From assembly GCA_934045905.1 (NCBI GenBank), contig CAKOGZ010000120.1, forward strand, positions 186,001 to 250,000: DNA of 64,000 nucleotides, read 5' to 3'. Both the position numbers and the translations under genes were made by a program. The notes below the pieces were generated by a model. It was not told where the DNA came from, ran no database searches, and saw nothing but the letters and a program-made list of their open reading frames with translations. How positions within the stretch are numbered: position 1 is the stretch's first letter; every line of letters starts with the position of its first letter. Below, piece after piece: positions 47,994 through 60,809 of this stretch. Source of the DNA: Leuctra nigra. Lineage: Eukaryota; Arthropoda; Insecta; Plecoptera; Leuctridae.

Positions 47994-49617
47994 TCTGCCC
48001 CCTTGGAGTCGCCCGACGCTGCCCTGTCAGATTATTATATAATAAAGTTAGGTTAATACAGGTTAGCGAAGCGAGCGTAGCTGACTCATCACAAGCTTTA
48101 ACCTCCATTGACTAAAAAATGGATGAAAACCTAGGAAATGAGGAAAATCTAAGGAACATTGTTAATTGTTACATTGTTACCTTTGTAGGCTAACCTACAT
48201 TGTTGGTCAATATACATTGACAAAAAAATGGATGAAAATCTATCGGGGGTCGACCCATCAGCTTCTGAATTACATGAACAGTTAATTCCGGCGAATCGGA
48301 GAGTCTGACATAAAAAAGTGTTTCTGCACTTTTTAAGCCTCTCACCATCTACTATATAGGGTAACGTTGTCAACTCTCTTAGAGTAATAGATTCGTCACA
48401 AAGTAGAAAACAAATAAAAAAATATCAATATGAGCTACTTCTAAAGTGGCACCCCCCTATTTTTATCGAATTTTCTTGAAGCCTACACAACGTTATGCCG
48501 AGAAATGAAATAAAACACTTTTCGAAAAAAAAATAGGCTTATAAATAAAATTATAAAAAAGAACCCCACTCTGCCCCCTTGGAGTCGCCCGACGCTGCCC
48601 TGTCAGATTATTATATAATAAAGTTAGGTTAATACAGGTTAGCGAAGCGAGCGTAGCTGACTCATCACAAGCTTTAACCTCCATTGACTAAAAAATGGAT
48701 GAAAACCTAGGAAATGAGGAAAATCTTAGGAACATTGTTAATTGTTACATTGTTACCTTTGTAGGCTAACCTACATTGTTGGTCAATATACATTGACAAA
48801 AAAATGGATGAAAATCTATCGGGGGTCGACCCATCAGCTTCTGAATAAAATGAACAGTTAATTCCAGCGAATCGGAGAGTCTGACATAAAAAAGTGTTTC
48901 TGCACTTTTTAAGCCTCTCACCATCTACTATATGGGGTAACGTTGTCAACTCTCTTAGAGTAATAGATTCGTCACAAAGTAGGAAACAAATAAAAAATTA
49001 TCAATATGAGCTACTTCTAAAGTGGCACCCCCCTATTTTGATCGAATTTTCTTGAAGCCTACACAACGTTATGCCGAGAAATGAAATAAAACACTTTTCG
49101 AAAATAATAGGCTTAACATTAACATGTAAAAAAAAATCTCCCCTCTGCCTCCTGGAGTCGCCCGACGTTGCCCGGTCAGATAATTTTATAATAAAGTTAG
49201 GTTAGGGTAGGTTAGCGAAGCGAGCGAAGCGAGCGTAGCTGACCCTTAACAAGCTTTAACCTACAGTGACAAAAAATTGATGAAAACCTATCAGGATTGT
49301 GCCCTTCTGCTTCTGAAGGACATAAACTAAGAAATGCGGCGTATCGGAGCGTCTGACAGAAAAAAGTGTTTCTGCACTTTTTAAGCCTCTCTCCATCATC
49401 TATATGGTGTATCATTTTCAGCTCTCTAAGAGTAATAGATTCGTCACAAAGTAGGAAACAAACAAAACTTTTTCAATATGACCTACTTCTAAAGTGGCAC
49501 CCCCCTGTTTTTATCGAATTTTCTTGATGCCTACACAACGTTATGCCGAGAAATGTAATAAAACACTTTTCGAAAAAAAAATAGGCTTATAAATAAAATT
49601 ATAAAAAAGAACCCCAC
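47994..49617 (+). repeat. Higher-order unit XVIII: AAB trimer, third of a triplication
   Basis: Monomers start at 47994, 48570 and 49144. I see no difference from unit XVII by reading, and the period is exactly 1,624 bp. It is one of the most recent duplications in the window. Confidence 0.92.
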
Positions 49618-51241
49618 TCTGCCCCCTTGGAGTCGCCCGACGCTGCCCTGTCAGATTATTATATAATAAAGTTAGGTTAATACAGGTTAGCGAAGCGAGC
49701 GTAGCTGACTCATCACAAGCTTTAACCTCCATTGACTAAAAAATGGATGAAAACCTAGGAAATGAGGAAAATCTAAGGAACATTGTTAATTGTTACATTG
49801 TTACCTTTGTAGGCTAACCTACATTGTTGGTCAATATACATTGACAAAAAAATGGATGAAAATCTATCGGGGGTCGACCCATCAGCTTCTGAATAATATG
49901 AACAGTTAATTCCGGCGAATCGGAGAGTCTGACATAAAAAAGTGTTTCTGCACTTTTTAAGCCTCTCACCATCTACTATATAGGGTAACGTTGTCAACTC
50001 TCTTAGAGTAATAGATTCGTCACAAAGAAGGAAACAAATAAAAAAATATCAATATGAGCTACTTCTAAAGTGGCACCCCCCTATTTTTATCGAATTTTCT
50101 TGAAGCCTACACAACGTTATGCCGAGAAATGAAATAAAACACTTTTCGAAAAAAAATAGGCTTATAAATAAAATTTTAAAAAAGAACCCCACTCTGCCCC
50201 CTTGGAGTCGCCCGACGCTGCCCTGTCAGATTATTATATAATAAAGTTAGGTTAATACAGGTTAGCGAAGCGAGCGTAGCTGACTCATCACAAGCTTTAA
50301 CCTCCATTGACTAAAAAATGGATGAAAACCTAGGAAATGAGGAAAATCTAAGGAACATTGTTAATTGTTACATTGTTACCTTTGTAGGCTAACCTACATT
50401 GTTGGTCAATATACATTGACAAAAAAATGGATGAAAATCTATCGGGGGTCGACCCATCAGCTTCTGAATAACATGAACAGTTAATTCCGGCGAATCGGAG
50501 AGTCTGACATAAAAAAGTGTTTCTGCACTTTTTAAGCCTCTCACCATCTACTATATAGGGTAACGTTGTCAACTCTCTTAGAGTAATAGATTCGTCACAA
50601 AGTAGGAAACAAATAAAAAAATATCAATATGAGCTACTTCTAAAGTGGCACCCCCCTATTTTTATCGAATTTTCTTGAAGCCTACACAACGTTATGCCGA
50701 GAAATGAAATAAAACACTTTTCGAAAATAATAGGCTTAACATTAACATGTAAAAAAAAAATCTCCCCTCTGCCTCCTGGAGTCGCCCGACGTTGCCCGGT
50801 CAGATAATTTTATAATAAAGTTAGGTTAGGGTAGGTTAGCGAAGCGAGCGAAGCGAGCGTAGCTGACCCTTAACAAGCTTTAACCTACAGTGACAAAAAA
50901 TTGATGAAAACCTATCAGGATTGTGCCCTTCTGCTTCTGAAGGACATAAACTAAGAAATGCGGCGTATCGGAGCGTCTGACAGAAAAAAGTGTTTCTGCA
51001 CTTTTTAAGCCTCTCTCCATCATCTATATGGTGTATCATTTTCAGCTCTCTAAGAGTAATAGATTCGTCACAAAGTAGGAAACAAACAAAACTTTTTCAA
51101 TATGACCTACTTCTAAAGTGGCACCCCCCTGTTTTTATCGAATTTTCTTGATGCCTACACAACGTTATGCCGAGAAATGTAATAAAACACTTTTCGAAAA
51201 AAAAATAGGCTTATAAATAAAATTATAAAAAAGAACCCCAC
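49618..51241 (+). repeat. Higher-order unit XIX: AAB trimer
   Basis: Monomers start at 49618, 50193 and 50768. The first A is of second-position type (gctaacctac, gaataatatg, aaagaagg, tail aaaattttaaaaaag). The second A has a 10-A run in its tail (near 50,751), otherwise seen only in the transition zone and in unit XX. Confidence 0.92.
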
Positions 51242-52865
51242 TCTGCCCCCTTGGAGTCGCCCGACGCTGCCCTGTCAGATTATTATATAATAAAGTTAGG
51301 TTAATACAGGTTAGCGAAGCGAGCGTAGCTGACTCATCACAAGCTTTAACCTCCATTGACTAAAAAATGGATGAAAACCTAGGAAATGAGGAAAATCTAA
51401 GGAACATTGTTAATTGTTACATTGTTACCTTTGTAGGCTAACCTACATTGTTGGTCAATATACATTGACAAAAAAATGGATGAAAATCTATCGGGGGTCG
51501 ACCCATCAGCTTCTGAATAATATGAACAGTTAATTCCGGCGAATCGGAGAGTCTGACATAAAAAAGTGTTTCTGCACTTTTTAAGCCTCTCACCATCTAC
51601 TATATAGGGTAACGTTGTCAACTCTCTTAGAGTAATAGATTCGTCACAAAGAAGGAAACAAATAAAAAAATATCAATATGAGCTACTTCTAAAGTGGCAC
51701 CCCCCTATTTTTATCGAATTTTCTTGAAGCCTACACAACGTTATGCCGAGAAATGAAATAAAACACTTTTCGAAAAAAAATAGGCTTATAAATAAAATTT
51801 TAAAAAAGAACCCCACTCTGCCCCCTTGGAGTCGCCCGACGCTGCCCTGTCAGATTATTATATAATAAAGTTAGGTTAATACAGGTTAGCGAAGCGAGCG
51901 TAGCTGACTCATCACAAGCTTTAACCTCCATTGACTAAAAAATGGATGAAAACCTAGGAAATGAGGAAAATCTAAGGAACATTGTTAATTGTTACATTGT
52001 TACCTTTGTAGGCTAACCTACATTGTTGGTCAATATACATTGACAAAAAAATGGATGAAAATCTATCGGGGGTCGACCCATCAGCTTCTGAATAACATGA
52101 ACAGTTAATTCCGGCGAATCGGAGAGTCTGACATAAAAAAGTGTTTCTGCACTTTTTAAGCCTCTCACCATCTACTATATAGGGTAACGTTGTCAACTCT
52201 CTTAGAGTAATAGATTCGTCACAAAGTAGGAAACAAATAAAAAAATATCAATATGAGCTACTTCTAAAGTGGCACCCCCCTATTTTTATCGAATTTTCTT
52301 GAAGCCTACACAACGTTATGCCGAGAAATGAAATAAAACACTTTTCGAAAATAATAGGCTTAACATTAACATGTAAAAAAAAAATCTCCCCTCTGCCTCC
52401 TGGAGTCGCCCGACGTTGCCCGGTCAGATAATTTTATAATAAAGTTAGGTTAGGGTAGGTTAGCGAAGCGAGCGAAGCGAGCGTAGCTGACCCTTAACAA
52501 GCTTTAACCTACAGTGACAAAAAATTGATGAAAACCTATCAGGATTGTGCCCTTCTGCTTCTGAAGGACATAAACTAAGAAATGCGGCGTATCGGAGCGT
52601 CTGACAGAAAAAAGTGTTTCTGCACTTTTTAAGCCTCTCTCCATCATCTATATGGTGTATCATTTTCAGCTCTCTAAGAGTAATAGATTCGTCACAAAGT
52701 AGGAAACAAACAAAACTTTTTCAATATGACCTACTTCTAAAGTGGCACCCCCCTGTTTTTATCGAATTTTCTTGATGCCTACACAACGTTATGCCGAGAA
52801 ATGTAATAAAACACTTTTCGAAAAAAAAATAGGCTTATAAATAAAATTATAAAAAAGAACCCCAC
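51242..52865 (+). repeat. Higher-order unit XX: AAB trimer, twin of unit XIX
   Basis: Monomers start at 51242, 51817 and 52392. It has the same A types and the same 10-A run as unit XIX at an exact 1,624-bp period. No difference was seen by reading. Confidence 0.92.
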
Positions 52866-53913
52866 TCTGCCCCCTTGGAGTCGCCCGACGCTGCCCTGTC
52901 AGATTATTATATAATAAAGTTAGGTTAATACAGGTTAGCGAAGCGAGCGTAGCTGACTCATCACAAGCTTTAACCTCCATTGACTAAAAAATGGATGAAA
53001 ACCTAGGAAATGAGGAAAATCTAAGGAACATTGTTAATTGTTACATTGTTACCTTTGTAGGCTAACCTACATTGTTGGTCAATATACATTGACAAAAAAA
53101 TGGATGAAAATCTATCGGGGGTCGACCCATCAGCTTCTGAATAACATGAACAGTTAATTCCGGCGAATCGGAGAGTCTGACATAAAAAAGTGTTTCTGCA
53201 CTTTTTAAGCCTCTCACCATCTACTTTATAGGGTAACGTTGTCAACTCTCTTAGAGTAATAGATTCGTCACAAAGTAGGAAACAAATAAAAAAATATCAA
53301 TATGAGCTACTTCTAAAGTGGCACCCCCCTATTTTGATCGAATTTTCTTGAAGCCTACACAACGTTATGCCGAGAAATGAAATAAAACACTTTTCGAAAA
53401 TAATAGGCTTAACATTAACATGTAAAAAAAAATCTCCCCTCTGCCTCCTGGAGTCGCCCGACGTTGCCCGGTCAGATAATTTTATAATAAAGTTAGGTTA
53501 GGGTAGGTTAGCGAAGCGAGCGAAGCGAGCGTAGCTGACCCTTAACAAGCTTTAACCTACAGTGACAAAAAATTGATGAAAACCTATCAGGATTGTGCCC
53601 TTCTGCTTCTGAAGGACATAAACTAAGAAATGCGGCGTATCGGAGCGTCTGACAGAAAAAAGTGTTTCTGCACTTTTTAAGCCTCTCTCCATCATCTATA
53701 TGGTGTATCATTTTCAGCTCTCTAAGAGTAATAGATTCGTCACAAAGTAGGAAACAAACAAAACTTTTTCAATATGACCTACTTCTAAAGTGGCACCCCC
53801 CTGTTTTTATCGAATTTTCTTGATGCCTACACAACGTTATGCCGAGAAATGTAATAAAACACTTTTCGAAAAAAAAATAGGCTTATAAATAAAATTATAA
53901 AAAAGAACCCCAC
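52866..53913 (+). repeat. Higher-order unit XXI: AB dimer with ctactttata marker
   Basis: Monomers start at 52866 and 53440. The A carries ctactttata (near 53,222) and ttttgatcg. The first of these changes recurs in the A monomers at 55,537, 59,762 and 63,008, each directly followed by a B. Confidence 0.91.
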
Positions 53914-55536
53914 TCTGCCCCCTTGGAGTCGCCCGACGCTGCCCTGTCAGATTATTATATAATAAAGTTAGGTTAATACAGGTTAGCGAAGCGAGCGTAG
54001 CTGACTCATCACAAGCTTTAACCTCCATTGACTAAAAAATGGATGAAAACCTAGGAAATGAGGAAAATCTAAGGAACATTGTTAATTGTTACATTGTTAC
54101 CTTTGTAGGCTAAACTACATTGTTGGTCAATATACATTGACAAAAAAATGGATGAAAATCTATCGGGGGTCGACCCATCAGCTTCTGAATAATATGAACA
54201 GTTAATTCCGGCGAATCGGAGAGTCTGACATAAAAAAGTGTTTCTGCACTTTTTAAGCCTCTCACCATCTACTATATAGGGTAACGTTGTCAACTCTCTT
54301 AGAGTAATAGATTCGTCACAAAGAAGGAAACAAATAAAAAAATATCAATATGAGCTACTTCTAAAGTGGCACCCCCCTATTTTTATCGAATATTCTTGAA
54401 GCCTACACAACGTTATGCCGAGAAATGAAATAAAACACTTTTCGAAAAAAAATAGGCTTATAAATAAAATTTTAAAAAAGAACCCCACTCTGCCCCCTTG
54501 GAGTCGCCCGACGCTGCCCTGTCAGATTATTATATAATAAAGTTCGGTTAATACAGGTTAGCGAAGCGAGCGTAGCTGACTCATCACAAGCTTTAACCTC
54601 CATTGACTAAAAAATGGATGAAAACCTAGGAAATGAGGAAAATCTAAGGAACATTGTTAATTGTTACATTGTTACCTTTGTAGGCTAACCTACATTGTTG
54701 GTCAATATACATTGACAAAAAAATGGATGAAAATCTATCGGGGGTCGACCCATCAGCTTCTGAATAACATGAACAGTTAATTCCGGCGAATCGGAGAGTC
54801 TGACATAAAAAAGTGTTTCTGCACTTTTTAAGCCTCTCACCATCTACTATATAGGGTAACGTTGTCAACTCTCTTAGAGTAATAGATTCGTCACAAAGTA
54901 GGAAACAAATAAAAAAATATCAATATGAGCTACTTCTAAAGTGGCACCCCCCTATTTTTATCGAATTTTCTTGAAGCCTACACAACGTTATGCCGAGAAA
55001 TGAAATAAAACACTTTTCGAAAATAATAGGCTTAACATTAACATGTAAAAAAAAATCTCCCCTCTGCCTCCTGGAGTCGCCCGACGTTGCCCGGTCAGAT
55101 AATTTTATAATAAAGTTAGGTTAGGGTAGGTTAGCGAAGCGAGCGAAGCGAGCGTAGCTGACCCTTAACAAGCTTTAACCTACAGTGACAAAAAATTGAT
55201 GAAAACCTATCAGGATTGTGCCCTTCTGCTTCTGAAGGACATAAACTAAGAAATGCGGCGTATCGGAGCGTCTGACAGAAAAAAGTGTTTCTGCACTTTT
55301 TAAGCCTCTCTCCATCATCTATATGGTGTATCATTTTCAGCTCTCTAAGAGTAATAGATTCGTCACAAAGTAGGAAACAAACAAAACTTTTTCAATATGA
55401 CCTACTTCTAAAGTGGCACCCCCCTGTTTTTATCGAATTTTCTTGATGCCTACACAACGTTATGCCGAGAAATGTAATAAAACACTTTTCGAAAAAAAAA
55501 TAGGCTATTAAATAAAATTATAAAAAAGAACCCCAC
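53914..55536 (+). repeat. Higher-order unit XXII: AAB trimer with cgaatattc marker
   Basis: Monomers start at 53914, 54489 and 55063. The first A has cgaatattc (near 54,388) and a private ggctaaacta near 54,110. The second has agttcgg near 54,541. The B tail has ctattaaat near 55,506. The cgaatattc change recurs in the A monomers at 58,210 and 60,810. Confidence 0.91.
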
Positions 55537-56585
55537 TCTGCCCCCTTGGAGTCGCCCGACGCTGCCCTGTCAGATTATTATATAATAAAGTTAGGTTAAT
55601 ACAGGTTAGCGAAGCGAGCGTAGCTGACTCATCACAAGCTTTAACCTCCATTGACTAAAAAATGGATGAAAACCTAGGAAATGAGGAAAATCTAAGGAAC
55701 ATTGTTAATTGTTACATTGTTACCTTTGTAGGCTAACCTACATTGTTGGTCAATATACATTGACAAAAAAATGGATGAAAATCTATCGGGGGTCGACCCA
55801 TCAGCTTCTGAATAACATGAACAGTTAATTCCGGCGAATCGGAGAGTCTGACATAAAAAAGTGTTTCTGCACTTTTTAAGCCTCTCACCATCTACTTTAT
55901 AGGGTAACGTTGTCAACTCTCTTAGAGTAATAGATTCGTCACAAAGTAGGAAACAAATAAAAAAATATCAATATGAGCTACTTCTAAAGTGGCACCCCCC
56001 CTATTTTTATCGAATTTTCTTGAAGCCTACACAACGTTATGCCGAGAAATGAAATAAAACACTTTTCGAAAATAATAGGCTTAACATTAACATGTAAAAA
56101 AAAATCTCCCCTCTGCCTCCTGGAGTCGCCCGACGTTGCCCGGTCAGATAATTTTATAATAAAGTTAGGTTAGGGTAGGTTAGCGAAGCGAGCGAAGCGA
56201 GCGTAGCTGACCCTTAACAAGCTTTAACCTACTGTGACAAAAAATTGATGAAAACCTATCAGGATTGTGCTCTTCTGCTTCTGAAGGACATAAACTAAGA
56301 AATGCGGCGTATCGGAGCGTCTGACAGAAAAAAGTGTTTTTGCACTTTTTAAGCCTCTTTCCATCATCTATATTTTGTATCATTTTCAGCTCTCTAAGAG
56401 TAATAGATTCGTCACAAAGTAGGAAACAAACAAAACTTTTTCAATATGACCTACTTCTAAAGTGGCACCCCCCTGTTTTTATCGAATTTTCTTGATGCCT
56501 ACACAACGTTATGCCGAGAAATGTAATAAAACACTTTTCGAAAAAAAAATAGGCTTATAAATAAAATTATAAAAAAGAACCCCAC
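55537..56585 (+). repeat. Higher-order unit XXIII: AB dimer with a mutation-dense B
   Basis: Monomers start at 55537 and 56112. The A has ctactttata but tatttttatcg rather than ttttgatcg, and one extra C near 55,995-56,001, so it is a recombinant of the marked type. The B has at least six private substitutions between 56,232 and 56,376, far more than any other B. Confidence 0.9.
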
Positions 56586-58209
56586 TCTGCCCCCTTGGAG
56601 TCGCCCGACGCTGCCCTGTCAGATTATTATATAATAAAGTTAGGTTAATACAGGTTAGCGAAGCGAGCGTAGCTGACTCATCACAAGCTTTAACCTCCAT
56701 TGACTAAAAAATGGATGAAAACCTAGGAAATGAGGAAAATCTAAGGAACATTGTTAATTGTTACATTGTTACCTTTGTAGGCTAACCTACATTGTTGGTC
56801 AATATACATTGACAAAAAAATGGATGAAAATCTATCGGGGGTCAACCCATCAGCTTCTGAATAATATGAACAGTTAATTCCGGCGAATCGGAAAGTCTGA
56901 CATAAAAAAGTGTTTCTGCACTTTTTAAGCCTCTCACCATCTACTATATAGGGTAACGTTTTCAACTCTCTTAGAGTAATAGATTCGTCACAAAGAAGGA
57001 AACAAATAAAAAAATATCAATATGAGCTACTTCTAAAGTGGCAACCCCCCTATTTTTATCGAATTTTCTTGAAGCCTACACAACGTTATGCCGAGAAATG
57101 AAATAAAACACTTTTCGAAAAAAAAATAGGCTTATAAATAAAATTATAAAAAAGAACCCCACTCTGCCCCCTTGGAGTCGCCCGACGCTGCCCTGTCAGA
57201 TTATTATATAATAAAGTTAGGTTAATACAGGTTAGCGAAGCGAGCGTAGCTGACTCATCACAAGCTTTAACCTCCATTGACTAAAAAATGGATGAAAACC
57301 TAGGAAATGAGGAAAATCTAAGGAACATTGTTAATTGTTACATTGTTACCTTTGTAGGCTAACCTACATTGTTGGTCAATATACATTGACAAAAAAATGG
57401 ATGAAACTCTATCGGGGGTCGACCCATCAGCTTCTGAATAACATGAACAGTTAATTCCAGCGAATCGGAGAGTCTGACATAAAAAAGTGTTTCTGCACTT
57501 TTTAAGCCTCTCACCATCTACTATATAGGGTAACGTTGTCAACTCTCTTAGAGTAATAGATTCGTCACAAAGTAGGAAACAAATAAAAAAATATCAATAT
57601 GAGCTACTTCTAAAGTGGCACCCCCCTATTTTGATCGAATTTTCTTGAAGCCTACACAACGTTATGCCGAGAAATGAAATAAAACACTTTTCGAAAATAA
57701 TAGGCTTAACATTAACATGTAAAAAAAAATCTCCCCTCTGCCTCCTGGAGTCGCCCGACGTTGCCCGGTCAGATAATTTTATAATAAAGTTAGGTTAGGG
57801 TAGGTTAGCGAAGCGAGCGAAGCGAGCGTAGCTGACCCTTAACAAGCTTTAACCTACAGTGACAAAAAATTGATGAAAACCTATCAGGATTGTGCCCTTC
57901 TGCTTCTGAAGGACATAAACTAAGAAATGCGGCGTATCGGAGCGTCTGACAGAAAAAAGTGTTTCTGCACTTTTTAAGCCTCTCTCCATCATCTATATGG
58001 TGTATCATTTTCAGCTCTCTAAGAGTAATAGATTCGTCACAAAGTAGGAAACAAACAAAACTTTTTCAATATGATCTACTTCTAAAGTGGCACCCCCCTG
58101 TTTTTATCGAATTTTCTTGATGCCTACACAACGTTATGCCGAGAAATGTAATAAAACACTTTTCGAAAAAAAATAGGCTTATAAATAAAATTATAAAAAA
58201 GAACCCCAC
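56586..58209 (+). repeat. Higher-order unit XXIV: AAB trimer
   Basis: Monomers start at 56586, 57163 and 57737. The first A (577 bp) has a B-type tail and private changes (gtcaaccc, gaaagtc, cgttttc, ggcaacccccc). The second has gaaactc near 57,405, attccagcg and ttttgatcg. The B is 473 bp with the eight-A tail of the left half, unlike its neighbours. Confidence 0.9.
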
Positions 58210-59761
58210 TCTGCCCCCTTGGAGTCGCCCGACGCTGCCCTGTCAGATTATTATATAATAAAGTTAGGTTAATACAGGTTAGCGAAGCGAGCGTAGCTGA
58301 CTCATCACAAGCTTTAACCTCCATTGACTAAAAAATGGATGAAAACCTAGGAAATGAGGAAAATCTAAGGAACATTGTTAATTGTTACATTGTTACCTTT
58401 GTAGGCTAACCTACATTGTTGGTCAATATACATTGACAAAAAAATGGATGAAAATCTATCGGGGGTCGACCCATCAGCTTCTGAATTACATGAACAGTTA
58501 ATTCCGGCGAATCGGAGAGTCTGACATAAAAAAGTGTTTCTGCACTTTTTAAGCCTCTCACCATCTACTATATAGGGTAACGTTGTCAACTCTCTTAGAG
58601 TAATAGATTCGTCACAAAGAAGGAAACAAATAAAAAAATATCAATATGAGCTACTTCTAAAGTGGCACCCCCCTATTTTTATCGAATATTCTTGAAGCCT
58701 ACACAACGTTATGCCGAGAAATGAAATAAAACACTTTTCGAAAAAAAATAGGCTTATAAATAAAATTTTAAAAAAGAACCCCACTCTGCCCCCTTGGAGT
58801 CGCCCGACGCTGCCCTGTCAGATTATTATATAATAAAGTTAGGTTAATACAGGTTAGCGAAGCGAGCGTAGCTGACTCATCACAAGCTTTAACCTCCATT
58901 GACTAAAAAATGGATGAAAACCTAGGAAATGAGGAAAATCTAAGGAACATTGTTAATTGTTACATTGTTACCTTTGTAGGCTAACCTACATTGTTGGTCA
59001 ATATACATTGACAAAAAAATGGATGAAAATCTATCGGGGGTCGACCCATCAGCTTCTGAATAACATGAACAGTTAATTCCGGCGAATCGGAGAGTCTGAC
59101 ATAAAAAAGTGTTTCTGCACTTTTTAAGCCTCTCACCATCTACTATATAGGGTAACGTTGTCAACTCTCTTAGAGTAATAGATTCGTCACAAAGTAGGAA
59201 ACAAATAAAAAAATATCAATATGAGCTACTTCTAAAGTGGCACCCCCCTATTTTTATCGAATTTTCTTGAAGCCTACACAACGTTATGCCGAGAAATGAA
59301 ATAAAACACTTTTCGAAAATAATAGGCTTAACATTAACATGTAAAAAAAAATCTCCCCTCTGCCTCCTGGAGTCGCCCGACGTTGCCCGGTCAGATAATT
59401 TTATAATAAAGTTAGGTTAGGGTAGGTTAGCGAAGCGAGCGAAGCGAGCGTAGCTGACCCTTAACAAGCTTTAACCTACAGTGACAAAAAATTGATGAAA
59501 ACCTATCAGGATTGTGCCCTTCTGCTTCTGAAGGACATAAACTAAGAAATGCGGCGCATTTTCAGCTCTCTAAGAGTAATAGATTCGTCACAAAGTAGGA
59601 AACAAACAAAACTTTTTCAATATGACCTACTTCTAAAGTGGCACCCCCCTGTTTTTATCGAATTTTCTTGATGCCTACACAACGTTATGCCGAGAAATGT
59701 AATAAAACACTTTTCGAAAAAAAAATAGGCTTATAAATAAAATTATAAAAAAGAACCCCAC
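58210..59761 (+). repeat. Higher-order unit XXV: AAB trimer with a truncated B
   Basis: Monomers start at 58210, 58785 and 59359. The first A joins gaattacatg (typical of units XVI-XVIII) to aaagaagg and cgaatattc (typical of 53,914 and 60,810), so it is a mosaic. The B is only 403 bp because 71 bp are missing at 59,556/59,557. Confidence 0.92.
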
Positions 59762-60809
59762 TCTGCCCCCTTGGAGTCGCCCGACGCTGCCCTGTCAGAT
59801 TATTATATAATAAAGTTAGGTTAATACAGGTTAGCGAAGCGAGCGTAGCTGACTCATCACAAGCTTTAACCTCCATTGACTAAAAAATGGATGAAAACCT
59901 AGGAAATGAGGAAAATCTAAGGAACATTGTTAATTGTTACATTGTTACCTTTGTAGGCTAACCTACATTGTTGGTCAATATACATTGACAAAAAAATGGA
60001 TGAAAATCTATCGGGGGTCGACCCATCAGCTTCTGAATAACATGAACAGTTAATTCCGGCGAATCGGAGAGTCTGACATAAAAAAGTGTTTCTGCACTTT
60101 TTAAGCCTCTCACCATCTACTTTATAGGGTAACGTTGTCAACTCTCTTAGAGTAATAGATTCGTCACAAAGTAGGAAACAAATAAAAAAATATCAATATG
60201 AGCTACTTCTAAAGTGGCACCCCCCTATTTTGATCGAATTTTCTTGAAGCCTACACAACGTTATGCCGAGAAATGAAATAAAACACTTTTCGAAAATAAT
60301 AGGCTTAACATTAACATGTAAAAAAAAATCTCCCCTCTGCCTCCTGGAGTCGCCCGACGTTGCCCGGTCAGATAATTTTATAATAAAGTTAGGTTAGGGT
60401 AGGTTAGCGAAGCGAGCGAAGCGAGCGTAGCTGACCCTTAACAAGCTTTAACCTACAGTGACAAAAAATTGATGAAAACCTATCAGGATTGTGCCCTTCT
60501 GCTTCTGAAGGACATAAACTAAGAAATGCGGCGTATCGGAGCGTCTGACAGAAAAAAGTGTTTCTGCACTTTTTAAGCCTCTCTCCATCATCTATATGGT
60601 GTATCATTTTCAGCTCTCTAAGAGTAATAGATTCGTCACAAAGTAGGAAACAAACAAAACTTTTTCAATATGACCTACTTCTAAAGTGGCACCCCCCTGT
60701 TTTTATCGAATTTTCTTGATGCCTACACAACGTTATGCCGAGAAATGTAATAAAACACTTTTCGAAAAAAAAATAGGCTTATAAATAAAATTATAAAAAA
60801 GAACCCCAC
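59762..60809 (+). repeat. Higher-order unit XXVI: AB dimer with ctactttata marker
   Basis: Monomers start at 59762 and 60336. The A has ctactttata and ttttgatcg, matching unit XXI. No other private change was noticed. Confidence 0.91.
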
